From Parerythrobacter_A sp963838735 (lineage in GTDB: Bacteria; Pseudomonadota; Alphaproteobacteria; Sphingomonadales; Sphingomonadaceae), in contig CAWISG010000010.1 in assembly GCA_963838735.1 (NCBI GenBank), forward strand, positions 1-64,000: a stretch of DNA of 64,000 nt. Direction: 5' to 3'. The position numbers were made by a program, and so were the translations under genes. Shown one piece after another: positions 8,894-17,856 of the stretch. A model generated the notes under the pieces. That model ran no database searches, was not told where the DNA came from, and saw only the letters and a program-made list of their open reading frames with translations. Positions within the stretch are counted from its first letter, which is position 1. Each line of letters begins with the position of its first letter.

Positions 8894-10484
8894 ATGAAAG
8901 CGTTTGCGCAATGGATGCTGGGCAAGGGTGCGCTCTTTCTGCTCATCGTCGCCGCGATTGCGTTTGCGCTCTACGTCCTGCCCACGTTTCAGGACGAAGC
9001 CGATGGCTGGCTGGCCACCCCCGAAGAACGCGCCGCCGAACTGGATATGCTGGCGAAGGACGGGCAAGCCCGGCTGGAGGATGCGAAAGACGCCGCGCGC
9101 ACGCTGCCCGATGCGGCCTTGCGCGAACGGTATGCACGCACACAGGCGCAGCTTGCCGATGCCGAAGTACGACGCGACGATGCCAAGGGTCCGCTCGCTG
9201 TGCTGCGCCCGCGCGAACGGGCGCGGGCCGAACTCGACATCGCGGTCGCCACGCGCGAGATTGCACTTGCTGGAAACGGCGCTGACGCTGGATGACCGGA
9301 TTGCAACGTTCGGTTCCGGCGGAGCCAGTCGCATCGACGTGCCAACGCGCGCCGCCATCGATGCGCGCAAACGGCGCTGTCGCAATGCCACCCGCGCGGT
9401 GACCGACCGCAATATCGTGCGGCAAACCGTCGATGTGGTCCGCCAGCGCGACGTGCAGTTACGCGAACGCGCCCAAGAGCTGTGCGACAGTGCGCGTGAG
9501 GCCGTGAACGCGCGCTCTGCCGGAATTGCCAGGGCACGCGCGATAAAGGCCGGTCGCGCCAGCTTCGCTGCTGCGGAAGACGCGGCGCAACTGCCCGTCG
9601 ACCTGTTCGCAACCATCGACACCGATGCCGTGCGCGAAGTCCTGCGCCTCGCCCTGTTCGCATTCCTCGCCATCGTGCTCGTGCCCTATGCGATCCGGCT
9701 GGTGTTCTTCTTCGTGCTGGCGCCCTTTGCCGCGCGGCGCGAGCCGGTGCGGCTCGCCGATGGAGCGGCGGATGGGCAAATTAATGCGGAGGCCGCCAGC
9801 GCGCCCTCGACCGGCGTCACGCTTGACGCGGGCGAGGAACTGCTCGTGCGGCAGGACTTCCTGCAATCGCGCGCCGATACCAGCCGCGCGCGCACCCGCT
9901 GGCTGCTCGACTGGAGCCATCCGGTTACCAGCCTCGCCAGCGGAATGCGGTTCCTCACGCAGCTATCGGGAGCTGGAAAAGCGTTCACGATCTCACCCGG
10001 CCGCGATCCGGTGGCCGAAGTAAGGACAGTCACGGTTCCCGCAGACAGCGCCTGCGTCCTGCGACCGCGCGCCATTGCCGCGCTCGTCCACCCGGGCGAC
10101 CGACCGGTGCGGATCACGAGCCACTGGCGGCTGTTCTCGCTCCACGCCTGGCTGACCGGCCAGTTGCGCTATCTGGTCTTCCACGGCCCGGTCCGCGTGG
10201 TGCTGACGGGCGGACGCGGGGTACGGGTGGAACCTGCGGAGGAAGGGCGTATCTTCGAACCCGGCCAGCTCGCTGGATTTACCACCGACCTCGCGTATTC
10301 CGCCGCCCGCACCGAGACCTTCTGGCCCTATTTCCTCGGCCGCGAATCGCTGATGAAAGAGCGCGTTGCGGGCGCGGACGGTACGCTGATCGTGGAGGAA
10401 GCGCCGCTTGCCGGGCGCAGTGGCGGGGTGCGCGGCGGGTTGGAAGGGACCGTGGATGCCGGCCTAAAAGCGGTCGGCCTCTAG
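8894..10484 (+). CDS. Uncharacterised membrane protein (frame broken once)
   Basis: I do not recognise this family. It starts ten bases after the kinase stop, so it is probably in the same operon. The first frame gives a transmembrane helix (about residues 12-30, FLLIVAAIAFALYVLP), then a charged Glu/Arg/Ala-rich stretch likely to be coiled coil. Near 9265 the frame moves by one; an extra base would explain it (REIA then LLETALTLDDR). The second frame gives more coiled coil, a strong helix (ALFAFLAIVLVPYAIRLVFFFVLAPF) and a C-terminal globular domain of about 240 residues with many beta strands, somewhat like AIM24-type domains, although the resemblance is weak. The repaired length is about 529 residues. 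Confidence 0.65.
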
Positions 10485-10494
10485 ACCATTTTTT

Positions 10495-12033
10495 CTAGCG
10501 CATCAGGCCTCCGATCAAGTTGCGCACGAACGCGGTCGCACCGGTCCGCACCGGATCGGCACGCGATTTTCGCCCCAGTGCCGTGGCGACTGCGATAGTG
10601 GCCAGCGAACCGGCGGCAGCCCGCGCACCGCTCTTGCCGGCCCGTTCCCACAAGGACGGGGACTTGCGTGAGCGCTTCGACACTTCGGTCTCGCCTCGCT
10701 CGGCCACTTCCCTTGCGGTTGCGGCGGCGTCCTCGGCCTTCGCCAGCAGTACCTCCTCAGCGCTTTCGCGGTCCACCGCCTCGTCATACTTGCCGTCGAA
10801 CGGGCTGACCGAGCGGATGATGGCGCGTTCCTTCTTGGTGACCGGACCGAGGCGGCTGCGCGGCGGCTTGATCAGCGTGCGCTGCACCACGGTTGGCGCA
10901 CCGTCCCCGTCCAGCGTCGAGACCAGCGCCTCGCCCACCTTCAGCTCGGTAATCGCTTGCGCCACGTCGAGATCGGGGTTGCTGCGGAACGTATCGGCAG
11001 CGCCCTTGATCGCGCGGCGATCCTTCGGCGTGAAGGCGCGCAGCGCATGCTGCACCTTGTTGCCCAGCTGGCCCGCGACATCGTCCGGAATATCCGCCGG
11101 GTTCTGCGTTACGAAAAACACGCCGACGCCCTTCGATCGGATCAGCCGCACGACCTGCTCGACCTTCTCCGCCAGCGCCCTGGGCGCATCGTCGAACAGG
11201 AGGTGCGCCTCGTCGAAGAAGAACACCAGTTTGGGTCTTTCCGGGTCGCCCACTTCGGGCAAGGTCTCGAACAGCTCGGCCAGCAGCCACAGCAGGAACG
11301 TGGCGTACAGTTTCGGGCTGCGCATCAGCCGGTCGGCGGCCAGCACATTGACCATGCCGCGCCCCTGCTCGTCGAGCTTGAGAAAATCGTCGATCTCCAG
11401 CGCGGGTTCGCCGAAGAACCGGTCCGCCCCTTGCGCCTCAAAACTCAGCAACTGGCGCTGGATCGCGCCGACGCTGGCTTTCGACACATTGCCATATTGT
11501 CCGGACAACTTTTTCGCATTGGAACTGGCCCATTGCAAAATTGCCTGCAAATCGCCGAGATCCAGCAGCAGCAAGCCGTTCTCGTCGGCGTGCCGGAAGA
11601 TAATTTGCAAAACGCCTTCCTGCGTATCGTTCAGGTCCAGCAAACGGGCCAGCAGAAGCGGTCCCATCTCGGAGATTGTGGTGCGGATGGGATGCCCGTC
11701 TTCGCCGTACAAATCCCAGAAGACGGTCGGGTTGTCGCCATAGGCATAGTCCTCCATGCCCAGTTCGACAGCGCGTTTCTCCAGCTTTTCCGCGTGTTTG
11801 AAGGTCGGCGAACCGGGCATGGCGATGCCCGACAGGTCGCCCTTCACATCGGAGACGAAGACCGGCACTCCCGCCGCGGAGAAGCTTTCCGCCATGCCCT
11901 GCAACGTGACGGTTTTCCCGGTGCCGGTCGCCCCCGCGATCAGGCCGTGACGGTTGGCCCGCGCTAGATCGAGGTGCTGGCGCTCGCCATTGGCGGCCAG
12001 ACCCAGGAAGATGCCGGTTTTCCCGTCGCTCAT
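10495..12033 (-). CDS. HerA-like ATPase, DUF853 family
   Basis: An ATPase of 512 residues of the VirB4/HerA/FtsK-like group. The Walker A motif GATGTGKT is at residues 34-41 and a Walker B stretch lies in KLVFFFDEAHLLF. The segment IRSKGVGVFFVTQNPADIPDDV is typical of DUF853 proteins. The C-terminus has an Ala/Arg/Glu-rich linker and a short hydrophobic tail. Family members are widespread in Proteobacteria and poorly characterised; a DNA-translocating or nucleic-acid-remodelling role is assumed from the fold. It is divergent from pabBC, with 75 bases between the two starts, so the promoters must overlap. Confidence 0.9.
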   Translation of the reverse strand: MSDGKTGIFLGLAANGERQHLDLARANRHGLIAGATGTGKTVTLQGMAESFSAAGVPVFVSDVKGDLSGIAMPGSPTFKHAEKLEKRAVELGMEDYAYGDNPTVFWDLYGEDGHPIRTTISEMGPLLLARLLDLNDTQEGVLQIIFRHADENGLLLLDLGDLQAILQWASSNAKKLSGQYGNVSKASVGAIQRQLLSFEAQGADRFFGEPALEIDDFLKLDEQGRGMVNVLAADRLMRSPKLYATFLLWLLAELFETLPEVGDPERPKLVFFFDEAHLLFDDAPRALAEKVEQVVRLIRSKGVGVFFVTQNPADIPDDVAGQLGNKVQHALRAFTPKDRRAIKGAADTFRSNPDLDVAQAITELKVGEALVSTLDGDGAPTVVQRTLIKPPRSRLGPVTKKERAIIRSVSPFDGKYDEAVDRESAEEVLLAKAEDAAATAREVAERGETEVSKRSRKSPSLWERAGKSGARAAAGSLATIAVATALGRKSRADPVRTGATAFVRNLIGGLMR

Positions 12034-12108
12034 ATTCAGTCACCCTCGATCACCGCCCGCCGGCAAACGATACGCGCACCGGCGGTTCCAATTTCGTCGG
12101 GGGCGGGT

Positions 12109-13959
12109 ATGGCAAAGCCCATGGGAGAGCGCCAACCCTTTGTCCTGCTCGATGACGCGCGGCCCGTTGCGGAGGGTGGGCACGTCCCTGCCGACGCGCA
12201 GCTCTTTACGGACCCGGCGCAGATTTTCGTGGCGCGCCGGCCTGAAGAGGTTGCCGCCGTGCTGAATGCCGCCGATGCTGCGCGACGCGAAACGGGCAGC
12301 ACGCTCGCTGGCTATCTCGCCTACGAAGCCGGCCTGGCGCTGGAGGAAAAGCTGGCGCACCGCGCTGCTGCGCGCACCGGCGCGGCGGGACCGCTCGTCT
12401 GGCTCGGTTTGTTTCACGCGAAACACAACATTGCCCCCGCCGATGTGCCGCAATGGCTGAGCGACAATTCCGACCCCGACGAGGCTACGCGTACCGGCAT
12501 CGGCCCGCTGGAACCGCAACTGTCGCAGGCGGCCTATACCGACGCCTTCGCCGCAATGCAGGAGGCGATTGCGGCGGGCGATATCTATCAGGCGAACCTG
12601 ACTTTCCCGCTGGCCGGATCGTATCGCGGCGATCCGGTGGCGCTGTATGCCGCGCTGCGCAGCAGCAGCGAGGCGGGGTATGGCGGGCTGATCTTCGACG
12701 GCTCGCACTGGCTGCTGAGCTTCAGCCCCGAACTGTTCGTCTCACTGAAGGACGGCAAGGCGAAAGCCAAGCCGATGAAGGGCACCCGCCCGCGCGGCGC
12801 GACGCCCGAACAGGATCGGGCGCTGGCCGCAGACCTTGCTGCTTCGAAGAAAGACCGCGCAGAAAACCTGATGATAGTGGACCTTCTGCGCAACGACCTA
12901 TCGCGGGTAGCCGAGGCCGGAACCGTCGATGTCGACGCGCCGTTTTCGGTCGAAACCTACCCCACCGTCCACCAAATGGTATCCACCGTCCGCGCCACAT
13001 TGCGAGCGGACAAGGGGCCGGTCGATCTGGTCCGTGCGATGTTCCCCTGTGGCTCGATTACCGGCGCGCCCAAGCTGCGCGCGATGGAGCTGATCGATAC
13101 CATTGAACGCGATGCGCGCGGCCCCTATTGCGGCGCCATCGGGCGGATCGACGCCAACGGCGATGCAGCCTTCAACGTCGCCATTCGCACGCTGCGCCTG
13201 ACGCCGGTGGAAAACGCGCGCGGCACGGCGGTGCTGGGGGTCGGCTCGGCAATCGTCGCAGATAGCGATGCGGGCAGCGAATGGCGCGAATCGCTGCTGA
13301 AAAGCGGGTTCGCCAAGCAAAGTACGCCCGACCTGCGCGCCGCGCAATTCGACCTGATCGAGACCATGCGGTTCGCGCCCGATAGCGGCATCGCGCTGCT
13401 GGAAACTCATCTGACGCGACTGAAAGCCAGCGCCGCCGCGCTTGGCTTCGCGTTCGACCGCCATGCGGTGCGCAACCAGATCCACGCGCTGTGCTTCGAA
13501 TTGGAGAACGCGGCGAAGCTGCGTCTGCTCGTCGCGCGCAGTGGCGCGACTTCGCTAACCGTCAGCGAATTGCCACCCGCTTCGTCCGATCCGGTCGCCT
13601 GTATCGCCCTGCCGCTGCCGGTCGATCAAGGCGACTGGCGGTTGCGCCACAAGACCACCGACCGCGCCTTTTACGAGGCAGCGCGCGCGGCAGCGGAGGA
13701 TGCGGGCGCATGCGAAGCGATCTTTGTCGCGCCTGACGGCAACGTGACCGAAGGCAGCTGGACCAATATATTCGTCGAGCGAGACGGCATGTTGCTGACG
13801 CCGCCCATCACGCTCGGCCTGCTGCCCGGTGTCCAGCGCGCCCACCTGCTGGAAAGCGGCGCAGCGCGCGAGGCGTCGCTGACGCTCGACGATCTCGCCG
13901 ACGGGTTCACGCTCAGCAATGCCGTGCGCGGCCTTGTGAAAGCGCGGTTTCTGCCATGA
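12109..13959 (+). CDS. pabBC: Aminodeoxychorismate synthase I fused to aminodeoxychorismate lyase
   Basis: A bifunctional folate-pathway protein of 616 residues that makes 4-aminobenzoate from chorismate. The PabB part (about 1-370) shows the chorismate-binding motifs PMKGTRPRGATPEQD, ENLMIVDLLRNDLSRV and CGSITGAPKLRAMELID. The PabC part (about 385-616) is a fold-type IV PLP enzyme with TEGSWTNIFV and GLLPGVQRAHLLE. I chose the ATG at 12109; the frame is open upstream but without conserved sequence. No glutamine amidotransferase (PabA) domain or gene is adjacent, so ammonia must come from a partner encoded elsewhere. The stop overlaps the RluA-family gene start by four bases (ATGA). Confidence 0.92.
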   Translation: MAKPMGERQPFVLLDDARPVAEGGHVPADAQLFTDPAQIFVARRPEEVAAVLNAADAARRETGSTLAGYLAYEAGLALEEKLAHRAAARTGAAGPLVWLGLFHAKHNIAPADVPQWLSDNSDPDEATRTGIGPLEPQLSQAAYTDAFAAMQEAIAAGDIYQANLTFPLAGSYRGDPVALYAALRSSSEAGYGGLIFDGSHWLLSFSPELFVSLKDGKAKAKPMKGTRPRGATPEQDRALAADLAASKKDRAENLMIVDLLRNDLSRVAEAGTVDVDAPFSVETYPTVHQMVSTVRATLRADKGPVDLVRAMFPCGSITGAPKLRAMELIDTIERDARGPYCGAIGRIDANGDAAFNVAIRTLRLTPVENARGTAVLGVGSAIVADSDAGSEWRESLLKSGFAKQSTPDLRAAQFDLIETMRFAPDSGIALLETHLTRLKASAAALGFAFDRHAVRNQIHALCFELENAAKLRLLVARSGATSLTVSELPPASSDPVACIALPLPVDQGDWRLRHKTTDRAFYEAARAAAEDAGACEAIFVAPDGNVTEGSWTNIFVERDGMLLTPPITLGLLPGVQRAHLLESGAAREASLTLDDLADGFTLSNAVRGLVKARFLP

Positions 13960-14630
13960 TACCGATCCTGTACGAAGACGGCGAAGCGCTGGTGGTCGAT
14001 AAGCCGGCGGGCCTCTCAATCGACCGCCCCCGGCGCGGCGGGCCGTCGCTGGAAGACCATGTCGACGACCTCAAGCTGAACTTCAAACGCGCACCGCTGG
14101 CGGTTCACCGGCTCGATACCGACACCAGCGGCTGCCTGTTGCTGGCGCGCAACCCCAAGGCGCACAAACGCTTTACGCAAGCATTCCAGGACCGGCTGGT
14201 CGGCAAGGTTTATCTGGGCGTGCTGGATGGAGAAGCACCGGGCATGGAAGGCACCATCGAACTGGCACTGACCAAGGTATCGACCAAGGAAGAGGGCTGG
14301 CGCATGGTACCCGATCCCGATGGCAAGCCGTCGGTCACGCACTGGCGTGTGCTGCGCGCGCATGAGGGTCGCACCCTGGTCGAGTTCCGCCCCGAAACCG
14401 GGCGCACACACCAGATTCGCATCCATGCGCTGGAAGGATTGGGCGCGGCGCTGGCAGGCGATCCGGTCTATGGCAGCGGCCACGTCATCGGCGCGGGGCG
14501 CACCATGCTTCATGCCAGCGAAATCCGCATCGACCGCCCCGGCAAGACACCGGTGGCAGCCACCGCCCCGATGCCACACGATTTCGGCTTTCTTGGCTTT
14601 GGTCCGGACGTACTGAACGATGACGCGTGA
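13956..14630 (+). CDS. RluA-family pseudouridine synthase
   Basis: An RNA-modifying enzyme of 224 residues that isomerises uridine to pseudouridine in rRNA or tRNA. The catalytic motif HRLDTDTSG is at residues 51-59 with catalytic Asp54. The C-terminal RTHQIRIH segment is typical of the family. No S4 domain is present, so it is a short, RluA-like form. It overlaps pabBC (ATGA) and arfB (11 bases) in an apparent run pabBC-rluA-like-arfB. Which uridine is modified cannot be decided from the sequence. Confidence 0.9.
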   Translation: MIPILYEDGEALVVDKPAGLSIDRPRRGGPSLEDHVDDLKLNFKRAPLAVHRLDTDTSGCLLLARNPKAHKRFTQAFQDRLVGKVYLGVLDGEAPGMEGTIELALTKVSTKEEGWRMVPDPDGKPSVTHWRVLRAHEGRTLVEFRPETGRTHQIRIHALEGLGAALAGDPVYGSGHVIGAGRTMLHASEIRIDRPGKTPVAATAPMPHDFGFLGFGPDVLNDDA

Positions 14631-15030
14631 GGCGATCCTGGCCCGCGCGCAGTCGCTGGCATCCGAAGCCTTTGTGGCGGCGTCCGGTCCGGGCGGGCAG
14701 AACGTCAACAAGGTGGCGACCGCTGTGCAGCTGCGCGTCAATATCTACGAACTCGGCCTTTCGCCGCCGATCTTCCACCGGCTGAAGGCGTTGGCGGGCA
14801 ACCGGCTGAACGCGAAAGGCGAAATCGTGCTGATGGCGCAAAGTCATCGCACGCAGGAGGCAAACCGCACTGAGGCGCGTGACCGCTTGGCGGCGCTGGT
14901 AACGGACGCGCTCAATCCGCCAAAGACCCGCAAGAAAAGCCGGGTAAACCGCATCGGCAAGGTCAAACGGCTGAAGGCGAAAAAAGCGCGCGGCGATATC
15001 AAGGCCACGCGCGGGCGCGTGCGCTTCTAG
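14620..15030 (+). CDS. arfB: Peptidyl-tRNA hydrolase ArfB, ribosome rescue
   Basis: A release-factor-like protein of 136 residues that hydrolyses peptidyl-tRNA on stalled ribosomes. The GGQ motif lies at residues 25-27 in SGPGGQNVNKV. The C-terminal tail is strongly basic (KKSRVNRIGKVKRLKAKKA), as needed to enter the empty mRNA channel. It lacks the codon-recognition domains of RF1/RF2, which fits ArfB. Its start lies inside the preceding pseudouridine synthase gene. Confidence 0.94.
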   Translation: MTREAILARAQSLASEAFVAASGPGGQNVNKVATAVQLRVNIYELGLSPPIFHRLKALAGNRLNAKGEIVLMAQSHRTQEANRTEARDRLAALVTDALNPPKTRKKSRVNRIGKVKRLKAKKARGDIKATRGRVRF

Positions 15031-15161
15031 CCCCTGTTTATCTTGACTCCGCCGTCCGTTTCCACCACTGCGCGGCGCTTGACCCGGTTGGTGCTGAACC
15101 CGCCGGCGTCGCATTGCAGCTTTTCGGCCGGCATGGCCCCCATAACATTCAGGAATACGTC

Positions 15162-15329
15162 ATGGCGAAGTCAGCCACGGTCAAGATCAAGCTCGTCTCC
15201 ACTGCCGATACCGGGTTCTATTACACCACCAAAAAGAACCCGCGCAACATCACGGAAAAGATGACCTTCCGCAAATACGATCCCGTCGTGCGCAAGCATG
15301 TCGAGTTCAAGGAAGCCAAGATCAAATAG
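15162..15329 (+). CDS. rpmG: 50S ribosomal protein L33
   Basis: A ribosomal protein of 55 residues with the family signature VKIKLVSTADTGFYYTTKKN and a basic C-terminus. It lacks the zinc-binding CxxC pairs, so it is the Cys-minus form. The start at 15162 gives the standard length; the frame extends 16 codons further upstream without conservation. It has its own upstream region of about 130 bases after arfB. Confidence 0.96.
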   Translation: MAKSATVKIKLVSTADTGFYYTTKKNPRNITEKMTFRKYDPVVRKHVEFKEAKIK

Positions 15330-15414
15330 TGACGTTTCTCGCAAGTCGGCCTGAACGGCACGGCGTGCGCGAATTCAGTGGCCGTTCAACGCTCCGGCGT
15401 CAGGTATCGATGCC

Positions 15415-16083
15415 ATGACCATTATCCAGAACACATCACGCAAGGCCCGGCTGGGCTTTACCGCTCTTGCCGCTGGCCTGTCGCTGGGCGCGCCGCTCGC
15501 TGTCGCGACGATGGCGACGCCTGCGATTGCCGCAGAAGGCCGTCTGGACGAAGCGGTCGCGGCATTGCGCAGTATCACCACCATGACCGCCGATTTTACG
15601 CAGACGGATCGCCAGGGCAGCACCGTGAGCGGCAAGCTGACGCTGAAGCAGCCCGGCAAGATCCGGTTCCAGTATGAAAAGGGCGTGCCGCTGCTGATCG
15701 TCAGCAATGGCAGCGCGCTCACCATGATCGATTACGAAGTCAACCAGGTCCAGCGCTGGCCGATCAAGAGTTCGCCACTGGGCGCGCTGCTCGATCCCGA
15801 CCGAGATGTGAAGCGGTATGGCAAGCTGACATCGGGCACCAGCGGCACGGTCATCAGCGTGGAAGTCCGCGACCCCAAGCGCCCCGAATTCGGTGTGATG
15901 ACGTTGATCTTCACCCGCAATGGCAGTGCGCCGGGTGGATGGCAGCTAACCAACTGGGTCGCGCTCGATTCGCAAAACAACCGCACCACGGTACGTTTGC
16001 GCAATCATCGCTATGGCGCGGCGGTATCCGACAGTGCTTTCAAATACCGCGACCCGCGCCGCACGACCCGTCGCCCGCGCTGA
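15415..16083 (+). CDS. lolA: Outer-membrane lipoprotein carrier protein LolA
   Basis: A periplasmic chaperone of 222 residues that moves lipoproteins from the LolCDE complex to the outer membrane. An N-terminal signal peptide is visible (hydrophobic core ALAAGLSLGAPLAVATMA, cleaved near AIAAEG). The mature part begins with the typical DEAVAALRSITTMTADFTQ, followed by KLTLKQPGKIRFQYE, both characteristic of LolA/DUF2092-like carriers. A start ten codons or so later is possible but less well supported. It stands alone between rpmG and the convergent alkaline phosphatase gene. Confidence 0.9.
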   Translation: MTIIQNTSRKARLGFTALAAGLSLGAPLAVATMATPAIAAEGRLDEAVAALRSITTMTADFTQTDRQGSTVSGKLTLKQPGKIRFQYEKGVPLLIVSNGSALTMIDYEVNQVQRWPIKSSPLGALLDPDRDVKRYGKLTSGTSGTVISVEVRDPKRPEFGVMTLIFTRNGSAPGGWQLTNWVALDSQNNRTTVRLRNHRYGAAVSDSAFKYRDPRRTTRRPR

Positions 16084-16299
16084 ACCGTCTGACGCGCGTT
16101 GCGAAAACGGGTCCGTCGAACTGCCCGCTGGGGACGACCAACGCCGTTGATCGTTCATAGGCGCGAAAGCCCTTGAGTAGTATTTCTACTTCCGACCGAA
16201 GCGATAAGAAGGCAGGTTTCCCCCCTGTTGCCTTTGCCTTCACTATCCCTCGTTTCGGAACAAGCGTGACGAACGCTGACATGGAACCCTCGTGCCAAT

Positions 16300-16321
16300 G
16301 CCCCCGGCACGGGGGTTTTTT
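16300..16321 (+). terminator. Rho-independent terminator
   Basis: A five-pair G/C stem (CCCCC at 16301-16305, GGGGG at 16311-16315) with a five-base loop is followed by six T. It reads in the + direction, 217 bases after the lolA stop. It terminates either lolA or a separate transcript from the hairpin-rich stretch upstream. Confidence 0.75.
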
Positions 16322-16331
16322 GTAAGCGTGG

Positions 16332-17789
16332 CTACTGCGCCGCTTCCTCTTCCTCATCCCAGCCGAAACTGCGGCGCATGATGTCGTAGATGCGGTTCTG
16401 TTCCATGACGCCGCGCACACCATCGGCGCCCGGTCCCCGGCCATATAGCGCCACATCCTCCCCGGCATGTGTCTCGCTTCCTAGCGGCACAAGCGATTGC
16501 TGGATGGCGGACAGACCTGTTTCGGGCACAGCGCGTTCGCCCGATACGGCACCCGGGCCATTGGCATAGCCCAGCGTGGTGTAGGGCTTGCCGTCGCCTG
16601 CCAGCGTCGGGCTGTCCGGCGCGCCCCCGTCATCGTCCTCGCCCCCTCCGGACGGCGGCACGACGAGACCCAGAATGTCGTTCCCCCGCCGCGGGTAGCC
16701 CGCAATGGTGAAGACGTGGCTATGGTCGGCCGTGACAAGGATCAGCGTCTCGTCGCGGTTGGTGGTGTCGATGGCCTGCTGGATCGCGTTGGCGAATTCG
16801 ACGGTCTCTTCGAGCGCGTAGCCTGCCTGGCTGCCATGATGCGCGTGGTCGATGCGGCCGCTTTCGACCATCAGGTAATAGCCCTTGTCATTGGCGGACA
16901 GGCGCGTGATCGCGGCCTGCGTCATTTCGGTCAGCGTAGGCTCCGTGCTGTCGGCCTCGCGGTCCGGCATATACGTCATGTGGCTGGGCGAAAAGAGGCC
17001 GAGGACGGGCCGGTCTGCCGGGGCCGCGGCGAGCTGGCTGCGCGTTTCGACATAGCTGCCACCGGTTCGCGCCACCCATTGCGCAGGCAAGTCCGCTTCG
17101 GCGTCCGCGCGGCGGCCCTGCCGCGTATTGCCGAAGAAACCGCCCCGCCCGCCGCCGAGCGCCACGTCGAAATCGCTGGCGACGAGCTGGCTGGCGATAT
17201 CGGTACATCCTGCTTCGCGCTGTTCGGCGGGCATGGCGCTGTCGGCTTCCCAGTTGCGGTCCGCACTGCGCGCATAGACGGCGGCGGGCGTGGCGTGGGT
17301 CAGGCGCGCAGTGCTGACGATGCCCACCGCCAACCCGCGACGTTTCGCCTCCTCGCCGATCAGCGGCAGCGGGTTCGCAACGGCCGACGCGCAGTCGCCG
17401 CGCGTGGTGTCCGGCCCCACACCGATCACGCCGATGCGCGTTTTTACGCCCGAATGCATCGCCGTGGCGGTGCCTGCGCTATCGGGCACCTGTGCGTCGG
17501 TATTATAGGTCTTGACCAGCGCCACATTCTCGAACCGTTCGAAGGACAGCACGTTCTCCTCGCCCGTTTCGCCGCGTTTCTGACCGGCATAGATGCGTGC
17601 GGCGGTGATGGTGGAAATGCCCATGCCGTCACCAATGAACAGGATGACGTTTTTCGCCCGCGCAGGCGCCGTCTCCTGCGCCACAACGGCCTGGGCGGTT
17701 GAAGCAGGACCTTGTCGTGCGGAGGTGGCGGAACACGCGGCTAGCGGCAGCAGGGCGAAAGCGACAAGGAACGGGGCAGGCTTGAACAT
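16332..17789 (-). CDS. phoA: Alkaline phosphatase, probable lipoprotein
   Basis: A periplasmic phosphomonoesterase of 485 residues. The N-terminus has a lipoprotein signal with lipobox LAAC (Cys19), so the enzyme is probably membrane-anchored. Metal and catalytic residues fit the family: Asp54 in FIGDGMGIST, the phosphorylated Ser104 in PDSAGTATAMHSG, RIDHAHHG for a zinc site, and LVTADHSHVF for another. A Gly/Asp-rich insert (GGGEDDDGGAPDS) is found near residue 375. No clear Pho box was found upstream. It is divergent from xthA with 67 bases between starts. Confidence 0.93.
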   Translation of the reverse strand: MFKPAPFLVAFALLPLAACSATSARQGPASTAQAVVAQETAPARAKNVILFIGDGMGISTITAARIYAGQKRGETGEENVLSFERFENVALVKTYNTDAQVPDSAGTATAMHSGVKTRIGVIGVGPDTTRGDCASAVANPLPLIGEEAKRRGLAVGIVSTARLTHATPAAVYARSADRNWEADSAMPAEQREAGCTDIASQLVASDFDVALGGGRGGFFGNTRQGRRADAEADLPAQWVARTGGSYVETRSQLAAAPADRPVLGLFSPSHMTYMPDREADSTEPTLTEMTQAAITRLSANDKGYYLMVESGRIDHAHHGSQAGYALEETVEFANAIQQAIDTTNRDETLILVTADHSHVFTIAGYPRRGNDILGLVVPPSGGGEDDDGGAPDSPTLAGDGKPYTTLGYANGPGAVSGERAVPETGLSAIQQSLVPLGSETHAGEDVALYGRGPGADGVRGVMEQNRIYDIMRRSFGWDEEEEAAQ

Positions 17790-17856
17790 TGGTCTAACTC
17801 CTGATCGGCGGGCACGACGCTTGCTGGTACACGCTGCCCCACCTAAGGCGCGCTAC

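Noticed and set aside
16040..16281. Minus-strand frame starting MSAFVTLVPKRG after a GAGGG sequence
   Set aside because: Its third codon positions are unusually rich in A and T for this genome, it overlaps the 3' end of lolA, and it matches nothing known. A non-coding role is more likely.
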